Assembly (NCBI RefSeq): GCF_014218335.1
Contig: NZ_AP023367.1
Location: 5,082,001 to 5,146,000, forward strand
Source of the DNA: Anaerocolumna cellulosilytica
GTDB lineage: Bacteria > Bacillota > Clostridia > Lachnospirales > Lachnospiraceae
Length of the DNA: 64,000 nt
Direction: 5' to 3'
Made by a program: the position numbers and the translations under genes. Positions 1 through 9,209 of the stretch are shown piece by piece. The notes under the pieces are model-generated. The model searched no databases. It was not told the DNA's origin and saw only the letters and a program-made list of their open reading frames with translations. Each line of letters begins with the position of its first letter. The stretch's first letter is position 1.

Positions 1-664
1 CATCAGCCAAATCTTTTAAATCTTCCGGAATTTCAGTGATCTGAATATCATCACCTTTATCATCCAGATATAAATAAGCTTTCATTTCAAAAAGATCAAT
101 GATTCCTTTGAAATCATCTTCTTTACCGACAGGTAATTGAATAGGAACTGCATTCTTACCTAATCTTGATTTTATCATACTTACTACATTAAAGAAATCA
201 GCACCTGATATATCCATTTTATTTACAAATGCCATTCTAGGTACTTGATATTTATCAGCCTGACGCCAAACTGTTTCGGACTGAGGCTCAACACCGCCTT
301 TTGCACAGAACACACCAACAGCACTGTCTAATACACGTAAGGAACGTTCAACTTCTACTGTGAAGTCAACGTGTCCCGGTGTATCAATGATGTTGATACG
401 GTGTTCTAAAGCACCAGGCATTTTCTTGTGTTCGAATTCCTGCGTCCAATGACAAGTTGTAGCGGCTGAAGTGATTGTAATACCTCTTTCCTGCTCCTGT
501 TCCATCCAGTCCATGGTAGCAGTACCTTCGTGAGTATCACCAATCTTATAGTTTACACCGGTATAGTATAAGATACGTTCGGTAAGAGTAGTCTTACCAG
601 CATCAATATGAGCCATGATACCGATGTTCCTGGTTCTATCTAGTGGATATTCTCTTCCAGCCAC
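1..664 (-). CDS. fusA: Elongation factor G, N-terminal part (runs off the window)
   Basis: GTPase that drives ribosomal translocation and, with RRF, ribosome recycling. The visible ~221 residues begin [19 protein letters not shown] and carry the P-loop AHIDAGKTT, the switch region around [19 protein letters not shown] and the NKMD guanine-specificity motif, in the order of the EF-G G domain. The start is a GTG at 662-664, preceded by AAGGAGG (672-678 on the complement); the frame contains no better ATG. It lies 161 bp downstream of rpsG in the str-operon order rpsL-rpsG-fusA. The 3' end is outside the window, so domains II-V are not seen. Confidence 0.97.
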   Translation of the reverse strand, partial: MAGREYPLDRTRNIGIMAHIDAGKTTLTERILYYTGVNYKIGDTHEGTATMDWMEQEQERGITITSAATTCHWTQEFEHKKMPGALEHRINIIDTPGHVDFTVEVERSLRVLDSAVGVFCAKGGVEPQSETVWRQADKYQVPRMAFVNKMDISGADFFNVVSMIKSRLGKNAVPIQLPVGKEDDFKGIIDLFEMKAYLYLDDKGDDIQITEIPEDLKDLAD

Positions 665-825
665 GGGAATTCCTCCTTATTTGAGTGATTTATCTATGCA
701 GCATATGCAATTGTATGCTGTTTCATAACATTGCAGACTATATGACCTGCACATGCGCCAAAATATCTCTTGTTAAACAATTGCCTATATTTTGCATAGA
801 CCGCATCGTTACTTTTTTGTAATGA

Positions 826-1347
<522 letters not shown>

Positions 1348-1356
1348 TCATCGGTA

Positions 1357-1406
1357 CTCACATAACCCCTGTTGTTCTGGGGCAGTATGAGTTATTTTAC
1401 TCATAC
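1357..1406 (-). promoter_or_regulatory. Two mutually exclusive hairpins between rpsL and rpsG
   Basis: In the 274-bp rpsL-rpsG spacer, the complement of 1400-1406 (GTATGAG) pairs perfectly with that of 1385-1391 (CTCATAC). The same CTCATA segment can instead pair with the complement of 1357-1364 (TATGTGAG), enclosing a CCCC/GGGG stem (1379-1382 with 1366-1369). One arm is therefore shared by two hairpins just upstream of the rpsG ribosome binding site. In E. coli S7 is known to repress its operon through the rpsL-rpsG spacer; whether this RNA does the same is inference. I see no ORF that looks real in the spacer. Confidence 0.45.
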
Positions 1407-1570
1407 CTTCATTGTGTTCGCGCACAGTTTAACTCTCTTTCAAATCTATTCCGCATACCTGAAAACCAGTTTCATCTTATTCGGTGATAAAACGCAACCC
1501 TTTGATTTTATCCGTAATCTGAAATTAAAAATTAACCCGGCACTTAATGATTAGTGAAAAAACTGAATGA

Positions 1571-1990
1571 TTATTTTGCTGGTTTCGGTCTCTTAGCTCC
1601 GTATTTGGAACGAGCCTGTCTTCTCTTAGCAACACCTGCTGTATCCAGTGTACCTCTGACGATATGGTAACGAGTACCAGGTAAATCCTTTACCCTTCCA
1701 CCTCTAATCAGAACAACACTATGCTCCTGAAGGTTGTGACCTTCACCTGGGATATAGCTTGTTACTTCGATTCCGTTAGAAAGACGAACCCTGGCAATTT
1801 TTCTAAGAGCGGAGTTAGGTTTCTTAGGTGTAGCTGTTCTAACCGCTGTACACACACCTCTTTTTTGTGGTGAGGATGTATCAGTTGCTCTCTTGTTTAA
1901 GGAGTTAAATCCTTTTTGCAGAGCAGGAGAATTAGATTTCTTTTCTACTGTCTTTCTGCCTTTTCTTACTAATTGATTAAATGTAGGCAT
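1571..1990 (-). CDS. rpsL: 30S ribosomal protein S12
   Basis: Decoding-centre protein of the small subunit. 139 residues, full length, starting [13 protein letters not shown]. It contains [11 protein letters not shown], with the lysine at the position whose mutation gives streptomycin resistance, and [18 protein letters not shown], both wild-type in appearance. AGGAGGTGA precedes the ATG. It is the first gene of rpsL-rpsG-fusA and is driven by the consensus promoter at 2090-2118. An S12-typical lysine-rich tail (GAKRPKPAK) ends the protein. Confidence 0.98.
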   Translation of the reverse strand: MPTFNQLVRKGRKTVEKKSNSPALQKGFNSLNKRATDTSSPQKRGVCTAVRTATPKKPNSALRKIARVRLSNGIEVTSYIPGEGHNLQEHSVVLIRGGRVKDLPGTRYHIVRGTLDTAGVAKRRQARSKYGAKRPKPAK

Positions 1991-2089
1991 TAATTTTCAC
2001 CTCCTGATTTTTCTATGAATGTTGGGTTGCCTAAATTACGTGTATAAAAAGTACACAAATCATGACGCAATATAAAATCGCGCTTACTG

Positions 2090-2118
2090 ATTATACTTTA
2101 ATTTTAAAAACCTGTCAA
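2090..2118 (-). promoter_or_regulatory. Promoter of the rpsL-rpsG-fusA operon
   Basis: On the complement, TTGACA (2113-2118) and TATAAT (2090-2095) are separated by exactly 17 bp, a perfect sigma-A consensus. It lies about 100 bp upstream of the rpsL start, so it predicts a leader of roughly 90 nt. Confidence 0.85.
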
Positions 2119-2165
2119 GGGATTTCATTTTTATTCTGGTAAAACACGTAAAAATATTGTAAAAA

Positions 2166-2182
2166 TAGCATGGACCACCATG
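2166..2182 (-). terminator. Weak hairpin after nrdJ
   Basis: The complement reads CATGG-TGGT-CCATG followed by CTATTTTTAC, a short 5-bp stem plus a T-rich stretch 24 bp after the nrdJ stop codon. It is a possible but weak intrinsic terminator; no stronger candidate lies between nrdJ and the rpsL promoter. Confidence 0.35.
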
Positions 2183-2206
2183 TTTTAATCCTCTCATATA
2201 GCTGAC

Positions 2207-4294
2207 TCATCTGACAGGGCATACACCGGATTCACAATCCGTATCCACAATCTCCTGTTCTTCATCACTGTCATACTTTGCTAATAACTCATAGTCAATA
2301 GGCTTTAATGCTTTTATCCGTTCTTCATAGTCTTCTCTGGTTGTACACTCAAAAGGAAGCAATGGATATGTTTCTTCAAATAACGGCAGGAAAGTTACCC
2401 CTACTGCATAATCAAAATTATCATAAAGCCATTTGGCAACCTCGTCCCATTCCCCCTCTCTAACATGTACTGTTATGGATGTATTATGATCCGTCCAATG
2501 CACCATAGACAGTTTATACAGATTTAACTGTTCAATGGCTCCAATCTCATATTTTGTCTTACCCTCAGGCGCTTTCATCGGGAACTCAATTACCTTAATG
2601 GTACAATTTTCATCCGTTTGCCCTACTTCGTTGTGTATTGGATATCCTCCTTGCTCCTCTAACATTTTATACAAAGGATCGGAAGCAGCTATCCGCACTC
2701 TGCGAATATAGTACTGTGCATGTGCATAATGTATTCCGGAACTGACCCCAGGAAGATTTGACAGGGTTCCTTCTGGTTTAATGGTAGTCATTAAGTCCGG
2801 CTTACTGATTTTTAATTCTTTACAGTATTTTTCACCTTCTGCATGTACTATATCTTTTAAGCGACCCAGTAAGTCCCCAAGCTCTTCATAAGACATCTTT
2901 GTTCTATTTATCATATCCATCATACCGGTTAAAGATATGCCGACAATTCTATCCTCCTGCATTACCTTATTCCATTCCGGTAACTCCACCTCTGCCAGAG
3001 TCATACGTATTGTTACTCTTGCTGACAAACGTATCACTGCTTCCAGTTTCTTAACATCAAGGGTATCATCCTCCTTTACAAATGCTAATAAATTATTCGT
3101 AGACAGATTACAGCATTGCTTGGATTGCAGTAATATCTCACCACAGGGATTACACCCTTGAAATGTTTTCTTCCTTCTGACTGCTTCTGCCCCATTTATA
3201 AAGCCCGGCTCACCGTTAATTCGAATGGAATGCAGGATTTCCTGTATACGTTCTAAAGTTGGCCTGCTTTGATATAAAACAGAATTATTACTCATTTTAC
3301 GATGTGATATCTCTTCATCTTCAATCCAGTTACCATCCACAACTTTATAGATATTTCGCTTAGCCTGAATGACTTCCTCATCATCTTCATCACATATAAT
3401 CATCATGGCACTTCTTCTTACCCCGCCCGAAACTACATTTTCACTAATTATAGTTGCAATATCTAGTATGTCAAGTGTTGTTAAGCTGCCCTCTGCAGGC
3501 TTTGTCATAACTTTATTTATTTTTTCAAACATGCGCTTAAGCGATTTATACCCCGATGCCCGGCCTCCAAATCTCTTCAGCCTCTCTCCTTCCGGACGTA
3601 CAAAACTGTAATCAATTGTTATGCTTTTTATACTTTCATATTCTTTTAATGTAACCAGATTAAAATATATTCTAAGTGCATCACACCAACCTTCTTTGCT
3701 GTCACCCACTTTAATTTCTGCTTTAGCTTTATCTTGGTTAATATTAAGTAGTGTGTGTTCCATAGACTCCTTTGTAGTTAACAAACGGACGTTACCGTCA
3801 TACCTTCCTTCTAAAGATACCTGTCTGACCTCGGGGAATTTGCAAATTAATTTTTTATCTATCCTTACTCCCACACCACAGCCTAACATAAGCAGATAAA
3901 ATACATCTACAAAATCTTCCGTGGTTTCAATCAAAGTAAAGCAGCAATTGTAGTTGGATAGCGGATATTCTTTTACAATCTCAGACCCTCCCATATACAG
4001 GGTTCTGCCAGAGGTAAAAGTCCTTAAGTGGAATAAATTATCAAATAACTGTTCCGCCTCTATTCTTTCTTTCTCTAATTCTATTGGTATACCATACTTT
4101 TGTTTATGTTCTATTCCTAGGCTTATATTATACTCAACGGTTCTTAGTACAGTTTCGAACCAGTTTTCTCTTCTTTTATCCTGCTCTAAATATCTAGAAT
4201 AAGTTCTTAAGTATACAAATTCCCCTATACTGCTAAAGGGGCTTTCGGCAGTTTTATATTTCTTTAAAAAGCTATCTAATAAAAATCCTGACAT
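2207..4294 (-). CDS. nrdJ: Adenosylcobalamin-dependent (class II) ribonucleotide reductase, monomeric RTPR type
   Basis: Reduces ribonucleotides to deoxyribonucleotides using a cobalamin-derived radical, independent of oxygen. 695 residues, close to the monomeric Lactobacillus leichmannii enzyme (about 740). Visible motifs: SNYNCCFT (first active-site cysteine), ENVVSGGVRRSAMM, NPCGEILLQSKQCCNLS (thiyl-radical cysteine and second redox cysteine), TTIKPEGTLS and a C-terminal CESGVCPVR, the thiol pair that re-reduces the active site. An ATG eight codons further upstream exists, but GGAGG with a six-base gap places the start at 4294 (MSGFLLDSF). It is transcribed alone from a promoter overlapped by two NrdR boxes. 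No cobalamin riboswitch was recognised upstream. Confidence 0.93.
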   Translation of the reverse strand: MSGFLLDSFLKKYKTAESPFSSIGEFVYLRTYSRYLEQDKRRENWFETVLRTVEYNISLGIEHKQKYGIPIELEKERIEAEQLFDNLFHLRTFTSGRTLYMGGSEIVKEYPLSNYNCCFTLIETTEDFVDVFYLLMLGCGVGVRIDKKLICKFPEVRQVSLEGRYDGNVRLLTTKESMEHTLLNINQDKAKAEIKVGDSKEGWCDALRIYFNLVTLKEYESIKSITIDYSFVRPEGERLKRFGGRASGYKSLKRMFEKINKVMTKPAEGSLTTLDILDIATIISENVVSGGVRRSAMMIICDEDDEEVIQAKRNIYKVVDGNWIEDEEISHRKMSNNSVLYQSRPTLERIQEILHSIRINGEPGFINGAEAVRRKKTFQGCNPCGEILLQSKQCCNLSTNNLLAFVKEDDTLDVKKLEAVIRLSARVTIRMTLAEVELPEWNKVMQEDRIVGISLTGMMDMINRTKMSYEELGDLLGRLKDIVHAEGEKYCKELKISKPDLMTTIKPEGTLSNLPGVSSGIHYAHAQYYIRRVRIAASDPLYKMLEEQGGYPIHNEVGQTDENCTIKVIEFPMKAPEGKTKYEIGAIEQLNLYKLSMVHWTDHNTSITVHVREGEWDEVAKWLYDNFDYAVGVTFLPLFEETYPLLPFECTTREDYEERIKALKPIDYELLAKYDSDEEQEIVDTDCESGVCPVR

Positions 4295-4356
4295 AGCTGC
4301 CTCCGTTCTACCTTCCAATTATGTAAGGCTTCTATATTTTATCACCACCCAATAAT

Positions 4357-4405
4357 ACACTATATATTGTGTTTAGATTATATACCCATACTATATATAT
4401 GTCAA
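4357..4405 (-). promoter_or_regulatory. nrdJ promoter overlapped by two NrdR boxes
   Basis: On the complement TTGACA (4400-4405) and TATAAT (4377-4382) are 17 bp apart. ACACTATATATTGTGT at 4357-4372 matches the NrdR box consensus closely. A second, weaker box lies at 4388-4403 (ATACTATATATATGTC), inside the -35/-10 spacer. The boxes start 31 bp apart, about three helical turns, the spacing known for NrdR-regulated promoters. This predicts repression of nrdJ by NrdR when (d)ATP is plentiful; nrdR itself is not in the window. Confidence 0.85.
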
Positions 4406-4589
4406 GTGATGGTATTGAATTAAATACTAGTGCAAGCTTCATTATTTTTTATATAGGTTTTTAGTATGCGAAAGTGGTTTATATTTCTTAAATATATTAG
4501 CTTCATTCTACGCTCTCTCATTATTGTAGGCATAATATATTACTTATATTCAATCAGAAACGTAAACTGTGGCAAATGACCCGCTACCA

Positions 4590-4598
4590 TGTTATAAT
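4590..4598 (+). promoter_or_regulatory. Extended -10 promoter for the DUF6886-like gene
   Basis: TGTTATAAT at 4590-4598 is an extended -10 element about 85 bp upstream of the start codon at 4684. No good -35 hexamer precedes it. The rest of the 365-bp gap (4319-4683) holds only the divergent nrdJ promoter and AT-rich sequence. Confidence 0.5.
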
Positions 4599-4683
4599 GC
4601 ATTTTATTCACTAATAATTTCTTTCAATACCTATCTTTACACTCAACCCGTCAATATTCTGTCTATTGTAAGGAGATTTATGT

Positions 4684-5202
4684 ATGCGATTGTTTCATGT
4701 CAGTGAAGAAAGTTCTATTAAAATTTTTTATCCCAGACTGCCCCTCAGAAAAGATTTAGACCCGAATACAGGTTTAATTTGGGCACTTCATGAAAGATGC
4801 CTTCCAAACTTTTTAACGCCAAGAGATTGCCCAAGAATAGCTTATCATTCAGAAAGTACAACAACGCCAGAAGACCGGGACAAATTTCTATCTTCACAGT
4901 CCTGCAAACATGTCGTGGTAGTAGAACATAGTTGGTATGATATTATAAAACAAACTACACTCTACCTTTATGAGTTTGACGCAACTTCATTTGAATTACA
5001 GGATGAAACCGCCGGCTATTATGTTAGTAAGAGTTCTCAGATACCTATTAATAAAATAGTAGTAACGGATATTATGAAAGAATTACGTGAAAGAAATGTG
5101 GAATTACGTTTTGTAGATTCTCTATGGGATATGGCATCTGCAATTCAAAAGAGTTCTATGAAGTGGTCCTTATGCCGAATGGCAAATGCTAAGCTAAAAT
5201 AA
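4684..5202 (+). CDS. Conserved hypothetical protein, DUF6886-like
   Basis: 172 residues beginning MRLFHVSEESSIKIFYPRLP. It resembles a conserved family (DUF6886, named from memory) marked by FHVSEE near the N-terminus, then a stretch like LIWALHERCLPNFLTPRDCPR and HSESTTTPEDRDKF. No signal peptide or membrane segment is visible, so it is probably cytosolic. No catalytic function is known to me. AAGGAGA precedes the ATG. It is a single plus-strand gene between the divergent nrdJ and the convergent rpoC, and ends before a bidirectional terminator. Confidence 0.8.
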   Translation: MRLFHVSEESSIKIFYPRLPLRKDLDPNTGLIWALHERCLPNFLTPRDCPRIAYHSESTTTPEDRDKFLSSQSCKHVVVVEHSWYDIIKQTTLYLYEFDATSFELQDETAGYYVSKSSQIPINKIVVTDIMKELRERNVELRFVDSLWDMASAIQKSSMKWSLCRMANAKLK

Positions 5203-5291
5203 ATAGTTCTAAAAAATACTCTATATACAGCATGGAGGAGGATCTAAAAAAATCCCACCTGGCACCTTAACAAAGCGCCGAAAAGAACCTG

Positions 5292-5332
5292 AAAAAAACA
5301 GCCGATTCCCACTGGAATTCGGCTGTTTTTTA
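5292..5332. terminator. Bidirectional terminator between the DUF6886-like gene and rpoC
   Basis: CAGCCGATTCC (5299-5309) and GGAATTCGGCTG (5314-5325) pair with a one-base bulge. The hairpin is flanked by A7 on the left and T6 on the right, so it can terminate both the plus-strand gene and rpoBC on the minus strand. Confidence 0.85.
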
Positions 5333-5344
5333 TCCGTGTCTTAC

Positions 5345-8300
5345 TTATCGTTTATTCTTTAGCACAGCATCTTCTTCTAATTCGTCAGAAAAATCCTCTT
5401 CACTAAAATCATCGTCAAGGATATCATCCTCTTCATATTCATCGATTTCAATTCCGTCTATATCATCCATAGCTGATTCTGAATAGTGGAAGCTGTCATA
5501 ATCATCATCCTCAAAGTCTTCTGATATTAATAACTCTTCATCCATATCACTGTCAAGTTTAACGGAACGATAACGTTTCATACCAGTACCGGCAGGAATT
5601 AATTTACCGATGATTACATTTTCTTTCAGACCAATTAATGGATCTATCTTTCCATTAATGGCAGCTTCGGTTAAGACTTTTGTAGTCTCCTGGAAGGAGG
5701 CGGCAGAAAGGAAGGAGTTTGTTGCAAGAGATGCCTTTGTAATACCAAGCATTACCTGTTTACCTTCTGCTAATGTCTGACCTTCACCTTCTAATTTTTC
5801 ATTCACATCTTCAAAATCCAATATATCAATTAATTTACCTGGTAAGAAATCAGAATCTCCACTATTTTCGATACGGATTTTCTTAAGCATCTGACGTACA
5901 ATTACTTCGATATGCTTATCATTAATTTCAACACCCTGTAAACGGTATACTCTTTGAACTTCCTGAATCATGTAATCCTGTACGGCACGTACACCCTTTA
6001 TTTTTAGGATATCGTGTGGATTTACACTACCTTCTGTAAGCTCATCACCCGCCTCTAATATATCTCCGTCCATAACTTTAATTCTGGAGCCATAAGGAAT
6101 AAGGTAGGTTTTCGCTTCACCGGTCTCATTATTGGTTACGATTACTTCACGTTTCTTCTTAGTGTCCTTAATTGTTACAATACCGCCGAATTCAGCAATA
6201 ATCGCAAGACCCTTAGGCTTTCTGGCCTCGAAAAGTTCTTCGACACGAGGAAGACCCTGTGTAATATCATCACCGGCAACTCCACCAGTATGGAACGTAC
6301 GCATGGTAAGCTGTGTACCCGGTTCACCGATAGACTGAGCCGCAATAATACCTACTGCTTCACCAACCTGAACTGCTTCACCAGTCGCCATGTTGGCTCC
6401 ATAGCACTTCGCACATACACCAATGTGGGATTTACAGGATAGAATAGTACGAATCTTAACTTTCGCATTGTTTCCTGCCTCTTCAATCTTCTTAGTGCCA
6501 ACAATTCTTGCTGCTCTTTTTGGTGTAATCATATGATTTGCTTTTACAATTAATTCACCATTATCATCGTAGATACTTTCACAAGAGTATCTACCTGTAA
6601 TTCTTTCTTCTAGGCTTTCAATTACTTCACTGCCGTCTGTAAAAGCTTTAATCCACATACCCGGTGTTTCTTTATCTGTACCTTCACAACAATCCACTTC
6701 ACGGATAATTAAATCCTGGGATACATCTACCAGACGACGGGTTAAGTAACCGGAATCGGCAGTACGTAGTGCTGTATCAGAAAGACCTTTTCTTGCACCA
6801 TGGGCAGACATAAAGTATTCCAAAACGTCAAGGCCTTCACGGAAGTTTGATTTAATTGGTAACTCCAGTGTACGACCGGAAGTATCCGCCATAAGTCCAC
6901 GCATACCTGCAAGCTGTTTAATCTGCTTATCAGAACCACGGGCTCCGGAGTCTGCCATCATATAGATGTTGTTATATTTATCAAGACCTGTTAAAAGCGC
7001 CTCTGTAATGTCATCATCGGCAACTTTCCAGGTATCAATTACAGCTTTGTGTCTTTCATCCTCCGTCATAAGACCACGGCGGAAATTTTTAGCGATTTCT
7101 TCTACCCTTGCCTCAGCTTCTGCAATAATCGTCTTTTTCTGAGGAGGTACGGTCATGTCAGATACAGATACTGTCATGGCTGCCCTTGTAGAGTATTTAT
7201 ATCCTAAGGACTTAATTGCATCCAAAGTTTCAGCCGTTTTGGTTGCTCCGTGGGTATTAATACATTTTTCAAGAATCTTCTTAAGCTGTTTTTTACCTAC
7301 ATGGAAATCAACCTCAGGAATTAAGAAATTATCAGGGTTTGTTCTGTCTACAAATCCTAAGTCCTGGCTGATGATTTCATTGAAGATAAAACGTCCCAGT
7401 GTAGATTCCACTGTTTTAACAATTGTTTCCCCTTCGCTGTTTACACCACTTCTTCTTACTTTAATCTTTGCGTGTAAAGTAATGGCTCCATTTTCATATG
7501 CTAAAACAGCCTCATTAACACTCTTAAAGTAATGTCCTTCGCCCATATCACCAGGTTTATGAAGAGTCAGGTAGTAAATACCAAGTACCATATCCTGTGA
7601 AGGAACGGCAACCGGGCCACCATCGGAAGGCTTTAACAGGTTATTTGGAGATAACAATAAGAAACGGCACTCTGCCTGTGCTTCCACAGATAATGGAAGA
7701 TGCACTGCCATCTGGTCACCATCGAAATCGGCGTTGAATGCAGTACATACAAGAGGATGCAGTTTAATTGCTTTACCTTCAACAAGTACGGGCTCAAAAG
7801 CCTGAATACCAAGTCTATGAAGAGTCGGAGCACGGTTTAACATAACCGGATGTTCTCTGATTACCTCTTCTAAAACATCCCATACTTCTGTCTGAAGTCT
7901 TTCAACCATCTTCTTAGCAGATTTTATATTATGTGCAGTTCCTCTGGCAACTAATTCTTTCATTACGAAAGGCTTAAATAACTCGATTGCCATTTCTTTC
8001 GGAAGACCACACTGATAGATCTTTAGTTCCGGTCCAACTACGATAACGGAACGTCCGGAGTAGTCAACACGTTTTCCAAGTAAGTTCTGACGGAAACGAC
8101 CTTGTTTACCCTTTAACATATCCGATAAAGATTTTAAGGCACGGTTACCAGGCCCTGTTACTGGTCTTCCTCTTCTACCATTATCTATTAGGGCATCCAC
8201 TGCTTCTTGAAGCATTCTTTTTTCATTACGGACAATAATATCAGGCGCACCTAATTCAAGCAGTCTTTTCAAACGGTTGTTTCGGTTAATAATCCTTCTG

Positions 8301-9100
8301 TACAAGTCATTCATATCAGAAGTCGCGAAACGACCACCGTCAAGCTGAACCATAGGCCTGATATCCGGAGGAATTACAGGCACTACCGAAAGAATCATCC
8401 ATTCAGGACGGTTTCCAGATTCTCTAAAGGCTTCTACTACTTCCAGTCTTTTGATGATTCTTGCTCTCTTCTGTCCCGTAGAATCTTTTAAACCTTTTTT
8501 TAAATCAGCAGATTCCGCTTCCAGATTGATTGCCATTAATAATTCCTGAATTGCTTCCGCACCCATTCCAACACGGAACTTACTGCCGTATTTTTCATAA
8601 GCTTCTCTAAATTCTTTTTCATTTAAAACTTGTTTGTATTGTAAATCTGTATTTCCTTTGTCTAATACAATATAAGCGGCAAAATAAAGTACTTTTTCAA
8701 GAGTTCTTGGAGATAAGTCTAAGATAAGACCCATTCTGCTTGGAATTCCTTTAAAGTACCAGATATGGGATACCGGCGCTGCTAATTCAATGTGTCCCAT
8801 TCTTTCTCTACGGACACTTGCTTTTGTAACTTCAACACCACATCGGTCACATACTACACCCTTGTATCTGATTTTTTTGTATTTTCCACAATGACACTCC
8901 CAGTCCTTGCTTGGTCCGAAAATCTTTTCACAGAACAAACCATCTTTTTCCGGCTTTAAAGTTCTGTAGTTAATGGTCTCAGGTTTTTTTACTTCGCCTC
9001 TTGACCATTCCCTGATTTTTTCAGGAGAAGCTAGGCTAATTTTTATAGCGTCATAGGTAATTTCCTGAACACTCTCATTGTTTACTACTTCTGGCATCAT
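5345..9100 (-). CDS. rpoC: DNA-directed RNA polymerase subunit beta'
   Basis: Catalytic clamp subunit of RNA polymerase, 1251 residues. Seen in order: an N-terminal zinc finger ([24 protein letters not shown]), the bridge to [16 protein letters not shown], the active-site [14 protein letters not shown] with its three Mg-binding aspartates, the trigger-loop region [21 protein letters not shown], and a second zinc site ending [11 protein letters not shown]. The C-terminus is a long acidic tail (about 60 residues rich in D and E), which is longer and more acidic than in bacilli. Two adjacent ATGs at 9095-9100 follow AAGGGAG; either could be used. It is cotranscribed with rpoB across a 109-bp gap. 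Confidence 0.98.
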   Translation of the reverse strand: MMPEVVNNESVQEITYDAIKISLASPEKIREWSRGEVKKPETINYRTLKPEKDGLFCEKIFGPSKDWECHCGKYKKIRYKGVVCDRCGVEVTKASVRRERMGHIELAAPVSHIWYFKGIPSRMGLILDLSPRTLEKVLYFAAYIVLDKGNTDLQYKQVLNEKEFREAYEKYGSKFRVGMGAEAIQELLMAINLEAESADLKKGLKDSTGQKRARIIKRLEVVEAFRESGNRPEWMILSVVPVIPPDIRPMVQLDGGRFATSDMNDLYRRIINRNNRLKRLLELGAPDIIVRNEKRMLQEAVDALIDNGRRGRPVTGPGNRALKSLSDMLKGKQGRFRQNLLGKRVDYSGRSVIVVGPELKIYQCGLPKEMAIELFKPFVMKELVARGTAHNIKSAKKMVERLQTEVWDVLEEVIREHPVMLNRAPTLHRLGIQAFEPVLVEGKAIKLHPLVCTAFNADFDGDQMAVHLPLSVEAQAECRFLLLSPNNLLKPSDGGPVAVPSQDMVLGIYYLTLHKPGDMGEGHYFKSVNEAVLAYENGAITLHAKIKVRRSGVNSEGETIVKTVESTLGRFIFNEIISQDLGFVDRTNPDNFLIPEVDFHVGKKQLKKILEKCINTHGATKTAETLDAIKSLGYKYSTRAAMTVSVSDMTVPPQKKTIIAEAEARVEEIAKNFRRGLMTEDERHKAVIDTWKVADDDITEALLTGLDKYNNIYMMADSGARGSDKQIKQLAGMRGLMADTSGRTLELPIKSNFREGLDVLEYFMSAHGARKGLSDTALRTADSGYLTRRLVDVSQDLIIREVDCCEGTDKETPGMWIKAFTDGSEVIESLEERITGRYSCESIYDDNGELIVKANHMITPKRAARIVGTKKIEEAGNNAKVKIRTILSCKSHIGVCAKCYGANMATGEAVQVGEAVGIIAAQSIGEPGTQLTMRTFHTGGVAGDDITQGLPRVEELFEARKPKGLAIIAEFGGIVTIKDTKKKREVIVTNNETGEAKTYLIPYGSRIKVMDGDILEAGDELTEGSVNPHDILKIKGVRAVQDYMIQEVQRVYRLQGVEINDKHIEVIVRQMLKKIRIENSGDSDFLPGKLIDILDFEDVNEKLEGEGQTLAEGKQVMLGITKASLATNSFLSAASFQETTKVLTEAAINGKIDPLIGLKENVIIGKLIPAGTGMKRYRSVKLDSDMDEELLISEDFEDDDYDSFHYSESAMDDIDGIEIDEYEEDDILDDDFSEEDFSDELEEDAVLKNKR

Positions 9101-9120
9101 CTGGCACTCCCTTTCATAGT

Positions 9121-9144
9121 AACGGGATTCCGGAGAATCCCGTT
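9121..9144 (-). other. Perfect hairpin in the rpoB-rpoC spacer
   Basis: AACGGGATTC (9121-9130) and GAATCCCGTT (9135-9144) form a 10-bp perfect stem closed by a tetraloop (UCCG in the minus-strand transcript), ending about 20 bp before the rpoC start. It has no T-run on the transcribed side, so a processing or stability element is more likely than a terminator. Confidence 0.6.
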
Positions 9145-9209
9145 TTATATTAATCGCGGTTATCTTTCACCAATAAGTGCTTGTGCTTACAGGCTAGGAA
9201 CACTACCCA

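Noticed and set aside
1372-1554. Plus-strand frame of 60 codons between rpsG and rpsL
   Set aside because: No ribosome binding site and it runs against the str operon; the region is better read as a structured leader.
4319-4683. Cobalamin riboswitch upstream of the B12-dependent reductase
   Set aside because: No B12-box or aptamer-like conserved segments were found; NrdR boxes account for regulation.
9121-9144. Terminator between rpoB and rpoC
   Set aside because: The hairpin has no T-run in the transcribed direction, and terminating inside rpoBC would be implausible.
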